64,000 nt of DNA, from contig NZ_SACK01000001.1 of the NCBI RefSeq assembly GCF_004005815.1, positions 248,001 to 312,000 of the forward strand. Reading direction: 5' to 3'. Of this stretch, positions 8,477 through 15,921 are shown piece after piece; the stretch's first letter is position 1; each line of letters starts with the position of its first letter. Under the pieces are notes generated by a model that was not told the origin of the DNA, made no database searches, and worked only from the letters and a program-made list of their open reading frames with translations. Position numbers and translations under genes: made by a program. The DNA is from Mucilaginibacter limnophilus (GTDB lineage: Bacteria; Bacteroidota; Bacteroidia; Sphingobacteriales; Sphingobacteriaceae).

Positions 8477-11188
8477 ATGAATTTCAGATCATTACTTTTT
8501 TTAGCCTTTATTTTATGCGGAAGCACCATTGCCATGGCGCAAAGGGGCATCATAAAAGGGAAGATCACCAGCCGCGAACATAACGAAGTGCTTACCGGCG
8601 CTACCGTGCTGGTTAACGGTACTACCAGCAGTACCGCTACCGATCTTGATGGTGAATACCAGTTTTATGTAAACCCCGGCAATCTTAATCTTACCGTTAG
8701 ATATCTTGGCTACCGTGATACAGTTATTAATGTTAATGTAGTGGCTAACCAGCTTACAGTTGTCAACGTAGTTATGCAAAGCAGCCAATCGGTACTGCAG
8801 GACGTTGTTATTACCGGTTACACGCAGGGACAGGCCAAAGCGCTTAACCAGCAAAAAAATGCTGATAACATTAAAAACATCATCGCTGCCGATCAGATTG
8901 GCAAGTTCCCTGACCCTAATGCGGCCGAAGCCTTGCAACGCGTACCCGGTGTAAACATCGAGCGTGATCAGGGTGAGGGCCGTTATGTGTCGGTACGTGG
9001 TTTGGCGCCGCAGTTTACTAACACCAGTGTAAACGGTGAGCAGATCCCATCGCCTGAAGCCGATGTGCGTTATGTAGCGCTTGACGCGATTCCATCAGAT
9101 CAGTTGGCGTCTATCGAGGTTAGTAAAGCTTTAACTCCTGATATGGATGGTGACGCGATAGGTGGTTCAATTAACCTGATTACCCGGTCGGCACAAAGCA
9201 AAAAACCAACTATACTGGGCTTTGTAGGCGGCGGTTACAATAACCTGATGAACAAAGGCAACATGCAGGGCCAACTGCAATATGGTCAGCGCTTTGGTAA
9301 AGACGAAAAGTTTGGGGTGTTACTAAACAGCAACTATTATCAAAACAACCTTGGATCTGACGGTGTTGAGCGCGCTATTGATGACAATGAAGTTGAGCTG
9401 CGTGACTATGAGCTTACCCGTACCCGTTTAGGCTTAAGTTCAACGTTAGACTATCGCTTCAACAACCACCATGAAGCTTATTTCCGCACGTTGTACTCAC
9501 GTTTTACCGACCGTGAATGGCGCCGCAGGTATGTTTTCAAACCTGAAGATGAAGAGATTGAAAAGCTAACTAAAGACAGGTTCGAATCGCAATCCGTACT
9601 GTCGTTAAACGCTGGTGCCAAGCACATCTTCAAAGGCTTTTTGCTTGATTATGAAGCACAGTACAGCTATGCCGAGCAAAATACGCCTTACGATAACGAA
9701 GCAGGTTTTGTAGCAGGTATACCAAGTACTTTAAATTTCGCTGATACCAAATTCCCTAAAATTGAGGCCGATGAAGACTATACCAACAATTCGTTGTATG
9801 AGTTTGACGAATTGGGTATGGGCAACACCATTGCAAAAGATAAAAACATCACCGCAAAGTTCAATGTAGGGGTGCCGTACAAAATAAACGGAAGCGATGG
9901 TTTGCTGAAGTTCGGCGCTAAAGTGCGCTCGAAAGACAAAAGCTACACCATTACCCAAAATACATTTGAAAATCTGGGCGGTGTGCCAAACCTCGATCAG
10001 TTTGCCGGTACTCCGGTAAAAGATAAATATATGGGCGGCAGGTATGAGATGGGTAATCCATTGGATATTCCAAAAGTGATCAACTATTTTAATGCTAACC
10101 CGGGTCAGTTCGAACTGCAGATAGCCGATAAAGCTTCTGATGAGGCATTAGAATCATACAAAGCATCTGAAGATGTACTGGCCGCTTACCTGATGGGCCG
10201 CCAGCAAATAAACAAGCTGATGGTTTTGGCGGGTGTGCGTTATGAGCGTACAAAAGTAACTTACGACTCGAAAGACGTTATTATTGCCCCTAACGGCGAC
10301 CTTGAGGCAATCCGTCCTGTAACAGGCAGCAGCACTTATGATTTTGTGTTACCGCAGGTACATTTTAAATATGAGCTTGATAAATTAACTAACCTTCGCG
10401 CCGCTGTAACAGCTTCATATGCCCGTCCCAATTTCTCGGAGATCATCCCGTCACAGGAAATTAATCGGGAAGACAATTTAGCAACTATTGGAAATGCCAA
10501 CCTTAAGCCTGTAAGCGCAGTAAACTACGATTTGATGGCCGAGCATTATTTCGGTTCGGTAGGTATTGTATCAGCGGGCCTGTTTTACAAACAGTTGGAT
10601 AACTTTATATACCGCAGGGTAACTTTTAATTCACCTTATCCAACTACCGGCACGCCTATTATTTCAAATATCGACATCACTCAATCGCAAAACGGTAACA
10701 ATGCCGATGTAATGGGTGCCGAGGTTGCTTTTCAGCGCAGGTTGTCGTTCATTCCTTTCTTAAAGGATTTCAGCCTGTACCTGAACTATACCTATACCCA
10801 TTCAAAAGCAAGGCTGCAAAGCCGAGAGGCATCTGCAGATAACGCTAACCTTACCGAAGAGATTAGGCTGCCTGGCCAAGCTAACCATGTGGGTAACGGC
10901 TCATTGGCTTATGAAGGACGCAAGTTCTCTGCCCGTGTATCACTTAACTTCAACGGCAGCTACCTGTCTGAAATTGGCGGTACTAAAGAAGAGGATATCT
11001 ACATCAAAAACCGTATGCAGCTTGACGCAACAGCGGGTTACGCTATAAATAATCAGTTCAGGTTGTTTGTCGAAGCGCTTAACCTAACCAATCAGCCGCT
11101 GCAGGCTTACCAGGGCAATGCCAACCAGTATATCCAACGCGAGTTTTACTCATACTGGATGCGTTTTGGGGTGAAGTTTAACTTATAA
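8477..11188 (+). CDS. TonB-dependent outer-membrane receptor (phytase-linked)
   Basis: I choose ATG 8477 because it directly precedes a signal peptide (FRSLLFLAFILCGSTIAMAQ). The frame is open further upstream, but that stretch lacks a signal. The mature protein has a CarboxypepD_reg-like beta-sandwich (about residues 23-105), a plug domain (GKFPDPNAAEALQRVPGVNI and DGDAIGGSINL motifs), and a barrel ending in the aromatic YWMRFGVKFNL. It is about 903 aa and belongs to the general TonB receptor class rather than the longer SusC class. It is followed after 25 bp by an acidic lipoprotein and then a phytase, so the likely cargo is phytate or its breakdown products. Substrate is inferred from context only. 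Confidence 0.88.
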   Translation: MNFRSLLFLAFILCGSTIAMAQRGIIKGKITSREHNEVLTGATVLVNGTTSSTATDLDGEYQFYVNPGNLNLTVRYLGYRDTVINVNVVANQLTVVNVVMQSSQSVLQDVVITGYTQGQAKALNQQKNADNIKNIIAADQIGKFPDPNAAEALQRVPGVNIERDQGEGRYVSVRGLAPQFTNTSVNGEQIPSPEADVRYVALDAIPSDQLASIEVSKALTPDMDGDAIGGSINLITRSAQSKKPTILGFVGGGYNNLMNKGNMQGQLQYGQRFGKDEKFGVLLNSNYYQNNLGSDGVERAIDDNEVELRDYELTRTRLGLSSTLDYRFNNHHEAYFRTLYSRFTDREWRRRYVFKPEDEEIEKLTKDRFESQSVLSLNAGAKHIFKGFLLDYEAQYSYAEQNTPYDNEAGFVAGIPSTLNFADTKFPKIEADEDYTNNSLYEFDELGMGNTIAKDKNITAKFNVGVPYKINGSDGLLKFGAKVRSKDKSYTITQNTFENLGGVPNLDQFAGTPVKDKYMGGRYEMGNPLDIPKVINYFNANPGQFELQIADKASDEALESYKASEDVLAAYLMGRQQINKLMVLAGVRYERTKVTYDSKDVIIAPNGDLEAIRPVTGSSTYDFVLPQVHFKYELDKLTNLRAAVTASYARPNFSEIIPSQEINREDNLATIGNANLKPVSAVNYDLMAEHYFGSVGIVSAGLFYKQLDNFIYRRVTFNSPYPTTGTPIISNIDITQSQNGNNADVMGAEVAFQRRLSFIPFLKDFSLYLNYTYTHSKARLQSREASADNANLTEEIRLPGQANHVGNGSLAYEGRKFSARVSLNFNGSYLSEIGGTKEEDIYIKNRMQLDATAGYAINNQFRLFVEALNLTNQPLQAYQGNANQYIQREFYSYWMRFGVKFNL

Positions 11189-11213
11189 CAGGTAACCATT
11201 ATCAATACAACAA

Positions 11214-12245
11214 ATGAAAAAATTAAAATATAGCGTTCTTTCGCTTTTAGTATTTGCCATGGTGGCTTGCGATAAGAAGAACGATAACGTAATTAAGCCA
11301 AATGTAGGCAGCAACTTTCCGCAGATACTTAACCTGGCGGATGAAGGCGACGGCGAGATAGAGGATGAAGATAAATTTAGCTTCAAAATTGAACTGATTG
11401 ACAGGGTTGACCCTGACGGTGAAGAATTGGAAGGCCGTATTGTTCCGCTTAAACAAACCGTGCGCGTGCACTTTGAAGTTACCGATCATGAAGGTTTTTC
11501 TAATCTTGCAGACTTTATTAAGGATGCCAAAGCGTTTTATGAGATAGACGATTGCACAACGTCGGAAGATGAAAACATCGATTTGCACCTTGAGTTTGAT
11601 AAAGCCACAGGTAAAGGTAGTGTTGACTTCCCGGCCGGAGTAGAAGAAATAGAGATTGAGTTTGAAACCGATCCTGATCTGTTTGACGACAAAGTACTTA
11701 ATGCTGACGATCGGAAACTCGAAATCAAGCTGACTTCGGTTGACGCTAAAGACGAAAAGGTTGTTGTAAATACAGCAAACAAGTTTGAATTTGAGGTGCT
11801 TGACGATGAGTCGATATATGGTAAATACGAGCTTGACATTGATGATGCCGACCAGTTTACAAAGTTTAAAAACCTGTTTGGACTAATAAATGAAGATGTT
11901 AAGGGACTGTCTGCCGACGACGTTGAAGAGATTGAAGTTGAATTTGAGTACGGCGAGTTTAAAGCGGTTGTTGTATTAAAAGAAACCGAAGAGGTTGACG
12001 AATGCGGCGAAACGGAAACCGTTAACAAAGAGATAGAAATTGAAGGCGGTATTGAAGAGCTTGATATCAAAGCACTTGAAGGCGCTGTTGAATTTGCTGA
12101 TGATATCGAACAAGAAGACGGCTCCGAGAAAGAATTTAAGTATAGTGGTGAGTTTAAAATTGTTGGCGACAAACTTGAGCTAACGCTTAAAGGTGAGTAC
12201 GACGATGAAGAAACCGATGGTATAACCCTGGTACTAAACAAGTAA
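11214..12245 (+). CDS. Highly acidic lipoprotein of the phytase operon, function unknown
   Basis: The N-terminus (MKKLKYSVLSLLVFAMVACD) has a lipobox with Cys19, so the protein should be lipid-anchored. The acidic residues after the Cys fit a surface-export signal of Bacteroidota lipoproteins. I count 98 Asp/Glu in 343 aa, spread in short strands such as VEEIEIEFETDP, so it is probably beta-rich. I recognise no domain. It lies between the TonB receptor (25 bp) and the phytase (9 bp), a tight three-gene unit. Beta-propeller phytases need calcium and act on Ca-phytate, so binding of Ca2+ or Ca-phytate at the cell surface is a reasonable guess. It is not shown by the sequence. Confidence 0.8.
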   Translation: MKKLKYSVLSLLVFAMVACDKKNDNVIKPNVGSNFPQILNLADEGDGEIEDEDKFSFKIELIDRVDPDGEELEGRIVPLKQTVRVHFEVTDHEGFSNLADFIKDAKAFYEIDDCTTSEDENIDLHLEFDKATGKGSVDFPAGVEEIEIEFETDPDLFDDKVLNADDRKLEIKLTSVDAKDEKVVVNTANKFEFEVLDDESIYGKYELDIDDADQFTKFKNLFGLINEDVKGLSADDVEEIEVEFEYGEFKAVVVLKETEEVDECGETETVNKEIEIEGGIEELDIKALEGAVEFADDIEQEDGSEKEFKYSGEFKIVGDKLELTLKGEYDDEETDGITLVLNK

Positions 12246-12254
12246 TAATAACCA

Positions 12255-13322
12255 ATGCATAAACAAATTATAATAATCATATCTGCAGGCGCCTTTTTTT
12301 TAGGTGCCTGCATAAACAACACATCGCAGCAGCAAAGCACTGTTGCTGCGGATAGTGTTGTAAAACCGCTTTACGTAACCGAAGCCGTAAAGTTTGACAG
12401 CGACGATCCGGCTATATGGATAAACCCAACCGATCCTGCACAATCATTGGTGATAGGAACTGATAAAGACGAGAACGGCGGTTTGTATGTGTTCGATCTG
12501 AAAGGAAAGATCATTAAAGATAAAGTAGTGCATGGTCTTAAGCGTCCTAATAATGTTGATATAGCTTATGGCCTGTTGCTTAATGGTAAACCTGTCGACA
12601 TCGCGGTAGCTACCGAAAGAATAACCCATAAGCTCAGGATATTTTCATTGCCTGATATGAAGCCGGTTGATAATGGCGGCATACCTGTATTTGAGGGCGA
12701 AACAGGAGAAGGCTTCCGCGATTTAATGGGTATTGCTTTATACATCAGTCCGTCAAAAGAAATATATGCTATTGTTGGCCGTAAAACCGGTCCGCAGGAT
12801 GGGGGGTACTTGTGGCAATATTTGTTGACCGACGATGGTAAAGGCAACGTGAAAGCTATGCTAAAACGTAAGTTTGGCAAATACAGCGGAAAAAAGGAAA
12901 TAGAAGCAATTGCCGTTGATAACGAACTGGGTTATGTATATTATTCAGACGAGCAGTTTGGTGTGCGTAAATACTATGCCGACCCTTCAAAAGGGGACGC
13001 TGAACTTGCTGTTTTCGCTAAGGACGGCTTTAAGGAAGATCACGAAGGTATCAGCATTTATAAAACTACTGATAGTACCGGTTATGTACTGGTGTCTGAT
13101 CAATCGGCCAACCAGTTTAAAGTATTTAAGCGTGAAGGTAACAACGCGTTTGTAAAAAGCATACCTATGTCAACCAACAACAGCGATGGGTCTGACGTGG
13201 TATCTGTACCATTGAACAATGATTTTAAGCACGGCCTTTTTGTAGGCATGAGCGATAACCGCACTTTCCAGTTTTACCGATGGGAAGATATCGCCGGCAA
13301 AGATATTGACATCAGGAAGTAG
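12255..13322 (+). CDS. Beta-propeller phytase (3-phytase), lipoprotein
   Basis: This 355-aa protein has a lipobox FFLGAC (Cys19) and the conserved order of beta-propeller phytase motifs: DDPAIWINP, GTDKDENGGLYVFDLKGK, RPNNVDI, EGFRDLMGIALY, EIEAIAVDNELGYVYYSDEQ, DHEGISIY, VSDQSANQFKVF and SDGSDVVSV. These supply the acidic calcium and phosphate sites on the propeller face. The family removes phosphates from Ca-phytate. The protein would sit on the outer membrane beside its TonB receptor, so that released lower inositol phosphates or phosphate are captured. It is the last gene of the operon, with a convergent 54-aa gene ending 3 bp downstream. Confidence 0.92.
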   Translation: MHKQIIIIISAGAFFLGACINNTSQQQSTVAADSVVKPLYVTEAVKFDSDDPAIWINPTDPAQSLVIGTDKDENGGLYVFDLKGKIIKDKVVHGLKRPNNVDIAYGLLLNGKPVDIAVATERITHKLRIFSLPDMKPVDNGGIPVFEGETGEGFRDLMGIALYISPSKEIYAIVGRKTGPQDGGYLWQYLLTDDGKGNVKAMLKRKFGKYSGKKEIEAIAVDNELGYVYYSDEQFGVRKYYADPSKGDAELAVFAKDGFKEDHEGISIYKTTDSTGYVLVSDQSANQFKVFKREGNNAFVKSIPMSTNNSDGSDVVSVPLNNDFKHGLFVGMSDNRTFQFYRWEDIAGKDIDIRK

Positions 13323-13325
13323 CTT

Positions 13326-13490
13326 TTACGAGCTGGCTTCGCCGCTGTCATGTTTTTCAGGACTCTTATCCAGTTTATTTAAATCTTTTTCAAATGTTTT
13401 CTCATCTTTCATATTCCTGCGAATAAGAAGGATGAGAAACATTATTGCGGCCGCAATAACAGTACCTACAATTGGATAGTTGACGTCCAT
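13326..13490 (-). CDS. Small single-pass membrane protein (54 aa)
   Basis: Reading the minus strand from ATG at 13490 gives MDVNYPIVGTVIAAAIMFLI plus a further LLIRRN, one clear transmembrane helix, followed by a charged tail rich in Lys, Asp and Glu. The stop at 13326-13328 is 3 bp from the phytase stop. The positive RRN directly after the helix suggests an N-out, C-in orientation. It lies 64 bp downstream of the LacI-type gene on the same strand. No function is recognisable. Confidence 0.65.
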   Translation of the reverse strand: MDVNYPIVGTVIAAAIMFLILLIRRNMKDEKTFEKDLNKLDKSPEKHDSGEASS

Positions 13491-13554
13491 GATAACAGGT
13501 TTTACACAAAGTTAAAGTAACTAATATTACTTTAATGTTATCATTGTCAGATAA

Positions 13555-14589
13555 TTACGCTTTAACGCTTTTAGCAACCGACGAACCGCGTATAATAAGT
13601 TCAGTATGTAATATTATCGACTGGTTTTTTATATTTTCGCCGCCGTTTTTAAGCTTAGCAAGTAAAGTTGATATTACACTTTCGGCAATTTCCTCAACCG
13701 GCTGTGCAATAGTGGTTATTTGCGGTGTATGAAGTTCATATGCGTCTGAATCATCAAAAGTTACTACAGCTAAATCATCGGGAATACGGATACCCAGGTT
13801 GTTTATTACCTTCAATCCGCAGGTAGCGTCGCGGTTGGTACCAAACAGTATAGCATCAATGTTCTTTTTTGATTTTAAGAATGAAGTAATAGGCTCAACC
13901 AGGCTCTTGGTGTTTTGCGTATACGGAAGTTCCTTTATACAAGGCTTAAGGTTATTCTCTTTTAGCGCCATTTTGTAGCCCTTTATACGATCAAGCATTT
14001 GCGTTTGATTGGTGAAAAAGCTTATCAACGCAATGTTTTTGTAACCCTGACCTATCAAATGTTGTGTAGCATTATACGCGCTGAACTGGTTGTTTACAAT
14101 TACATAATCAGTATCAACAAGCGGCAAATACCTGTCAAACATGATAACCGGCATATTGTCGTCCTGTAAGCTTTTTATATCCTCTTCAATTCCTTCAGGC
14201 GGAACTATAATGTAACCGTCAACATGCCTGTCGCGGAACATATTGATCATTTCCTTGGTGCGCTGTGTTTCATTATAGGTGCTGCAATAAATAATTTTAT
14301 ATCCGTTTTTATATGCCTTATCCTCTATAAGGCGCGCAATCGCGCCAAAGAACGGATCAGAAATATCCTCAACAATTAAACCTATAATATTTGATTTACC
14401 GGTACGTAAGCTTTTGGCAAGCGAATTGGGTTTGTAGCCAACTTCTTTAACCAATTTCATAACGCGTTCAACCAGTTCAGGACTAATACGTTTTTCCTGA
14501 GCACGGCCATTCATAATAAACGACACCGACGTTTTTGAAATATTCAGCTTCTCAGCAATATCAACTATTGATAATCTTTTTTTTGACAT
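13555..14589 (-). CDS. LacI/GalR-family transcriptional regulator
   Basis: This 344-aa repressor-type protein has an N-terminal LacI HTH (SIVDIAEKLNISKTSVSFIM at residues 7-26), then the hinge-helix region (SPELVERVMKLVKEVGYKPN, LAKSLRTGKS). A periplasmic-binding-protein-like effector domain spans about residues 60-335, with the familiar GLIVEDISDPFFG and VVTFDDSDAYELH stretches. The ligand is unknown but is usually a sugar. It lies beside the phytase operon and 12 kb before the PUL, whose promoter motifs partly resemble a palindrome upstream of this gene. Autoregulation is likely, and PUL control is possible but unproven. Confidence 0.92.
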   Translation of the reverse strand: MSKKRLSIVDIAEKLNISKTSVSFIMNGRAQEKRISPELVERVMKLVKEVGYKPNSLAKSLRTGKSNIIGLIVEDISDPFFGAIARLIEDKAYKNGYKIIYCSTYNETQRTKEMINMFRDRHVDGYIIVPPEGIEEDIKSLQDDNMPVIMFDRYLPLVDTDYVIVNNQFSAYNATQHLIGQGYKNIALISFFTNQTQMLDRIKGYKMALKENNLKPCIKELPYTQNTKSLVEPITSFLKSKKNIDAILFGTNRDATCGLKVINNLGIRIPDDLAVVTFDDSDAYELHTPQITTIAQPVEEIAESVISTLLAKLKNGGENIKNQSIILHTELIIRGSSVAKSVKA

Positions 14590-14647
14590 CCTTTATACTT
14601 GTGATAGTTTATGGTTTTAGCGTTTCACAATAGGTAGCTAAAATTTC

Positions 14648-14661
14648 GCTAAAATTTTAGC
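14648..14661. promoter_or_regulatory. Perfect palindrome upstream of the lacI-type gene (candidate operator)
   Basis: GCTAAAATTTTAGC is a perfect 14-bp palindrome 59 bp upstream of the regulator's start. A partial copy (GCTAAAATTTC) starts at 14637. A further TTAAATCGATATTTTA lies at 14694-14709, with the CG centre usual for LacI-family sites. One of these is a reasonable autoregulatory operator, but AT-rich palindromes also occur by chance. Confidence 0.4.
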
Positions 14662-14984
14662 AATAGTAATAATTATTCCCATTTTCTGAGCAATTAAATC
14701 GATATTTTATAAGTAGTTGTGAATATTTTGTAAAACACTACACATAACTGCTAAACAAAGTCCAGACCTTAATTTCATACTATGCTCATACTTCTGTAAA
14801 AGTAGCAGCTACCATTAATAAGAAATTAATACTGATGTTGAATCCACCGTAATGATTGGTAATCAACTGATAAGATAAAAAAGCTTAAAGTGGATTGTAC
14901 AGATTATTTTTTAGAAAACGTAAAAATATTTATTGGTATTAATATTTTATTAGTCATCTGTTAAGCATCCTGCCTCATCTTTGA

Positions 14985-15097
14985 AGTATAAATGAAGAGC
15001 TTAATAAGCACTTACACTTATCCCCTCTACAACGGCAGCTCTGCCGGTATTAATAATTGGTTTAACCGTCTCATCTGCAAACGTGAGACGGTTTTTT
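14985..15097 (+). ncRNA. Candidate small transcript ending in an intrinsic terminator
   Basis: The 551-bp gap 14590-15140 has genes only on the minus strand at both sides, yet it contains a strong plus-strand terminator. A plus-strand transcript is therefore expected. A CATCTTTG box at 14976-14983 (near the TAnnTTTG -7 consensus) would start it close to 14990, giving about 105-110 nt. A second small hairpin (CGGCAG/CTGCCG) lies near 15034-15047. A 36-codon ORF (14992-15102) also exists but runs through the terminator stem, so I favour RNA. No known RNA family is recognised. Confidence 0.4.
15064..15097 (+). terminator. Rho-independent terminator
   Basis: The stem AACCGTCTCA (15064-15073) pairs perfectly with TGAGACGGTT (15084-15093) around a 10-nt loop and is followed by a run of T to 15097. 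The T tract exists only on the plus strand. No annotated plus-strand gene ends here. Confidence 0.75.
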
Positions 15098-15140
15098 ATT
15101 GAAGGACAGTTTTTAGAAAATAGATTTCGATACCGGCAGC

Positions 15141-15491
15141 TTATTTCTTTTTTGCTTTTGCAGATGCCGGTGCCATGTTTACAGGTTCAGCTTTATCAGC
15201 TATAGCAGTTCCGTTTTTCGCTGCAGACTTTTCAGCTTTCGTGATTTTTTTTGTTTTTACAGGTGTTTTTTCAGCCTTTGTTTCAACCGAAGTGTTTTCG
15301 TTGCTTTTAGCAGGCTTAATTGCTTTAGCTATTTTTTTAGCCAATTGCCCTGATTCTTTTTCTATTTTTTTATCAAGCTTTTTTGAGTTTTGCCCCAATG
15401 CCGCAGTAGCCTCCTTAAGTTTGGCTACTACATCATTTTTAATGCTTTCGCGAAGTAATTTAATTGACGATTTTGGTTTAACTTGTTTCAT
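15141..15491 (-). CDS. Lys/Ala-rich basic protein, histone H1-like composition
   Basis: This 116-aa protein starts with a short helical part (residues 1-60, LLRESIKNDVVAKLKEATAA). The rest is a low-complexity tail of Lys, Ala, Thr and Glu with AKAKKK at the C-terminus. It has no signal peptide. The composition resembles bacterial histone H1-like or AlgP-type nucleic-acid-binding tails, but such composition alone does not prove DNA binding. It is monocistronic. The start at 15491 (MKQVKPKSS) is the first in-frame ATG. Confidence 0.7.
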   Translation of the reverse strand: MKQVKPKSSIKLLRESIKNDVVAKLKEATAALGQNSKKLDKKIEKESGQLAKKIAKAIKPAKSNENTSVETKAEKTPVKTKKITKAEKSAAKNGTAIADKAEPVNMAPASAKAKKK

Positions 15492-15718
15492 ATCTGCTAA
15501 GTATGAAGCAAAGGTATGTTGCTGAACAGTTAATTCAATGTTATCATTATGTTAATCAGTATTATTAAAAGTTATAGTTGTTAATATTAGATTACAAGCA
15601 GTTCCATGATTTTAGTTCTCTAAATAACTTGCAAAACTTATATCATTGAAAAAAATTAACTAAAACTTTATTTATTTTCCTTTTGTTGTGTGGTTAATAG
15701 ATCTTTAATCGAACTGCC

Positions 15719-15811
15719 ATGCTTCTACCATTCGCCATAGTTTTCGCCATAGCATTTGTTGCTATTGCTTTGTTTCTGGTAATCAGAAAAAGTAAAGGTA
15801 AGGATGATTAA
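15719..15811 (+). CDS. Small single-TM protein (30 aa)
   Basis: The ORF from ATG 15719 encodes LLPFAIVFAIAFVAIALFLV, a single hydrophobic helix, followed by a basic and then acidic tail (IRKSKGKDD). Such micro-membrane proteins are common but hard to prove. The gap 15492-15921 (430 bp) otherwise holds only AT-rich DNA and the inverted repeat at 15841-15890. There is no clear Shine-Dalgarno. Confidence 0.4.
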   Translation: MLLPFAIVFAIAFVAIALFLVIRKSKGKDD

Positions 15812-15840
15812 TTGCGCATATTTTATGATATAGCTAAAAA

Positions 15841-15895
15841 CTAAATATAATGGTATATATTCAAACAAAATTATACTATTCTATATTTAGCTTTT
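15841..15895 (+). terminator. AT-rich inverted repeat with T tract
   Basis: CTAAATATAATGGTATATAT (15841-15860) is an imperfect complement of TTATACTATTCTATATTTAG (15871-15890), with a 10-bp spacer, and CTTTTTAA follows. It could terminate the 30-aa ORF upstream or act in control of the histidine kinase starting at 15922. The low GC content makes the hairpin weak. Confidence 0.35.
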
Positions 15896-15921
15896 TAACC
15901 GGTATCACCGTTTACTGATTA

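Noticed and set aside
11537..12340. 267-aa minus-strand ORF opposite the acidic lipoprotein
   Set aside because: Its extreme Ser content is the mirror of GAA/GAT-rich codons on the real strand, and it has no motif.
15141..15491. Naming the Lys-rich protein a true histone H1
   Set aside because: Only composition supports it. No folded DNA-binding domain is visible.
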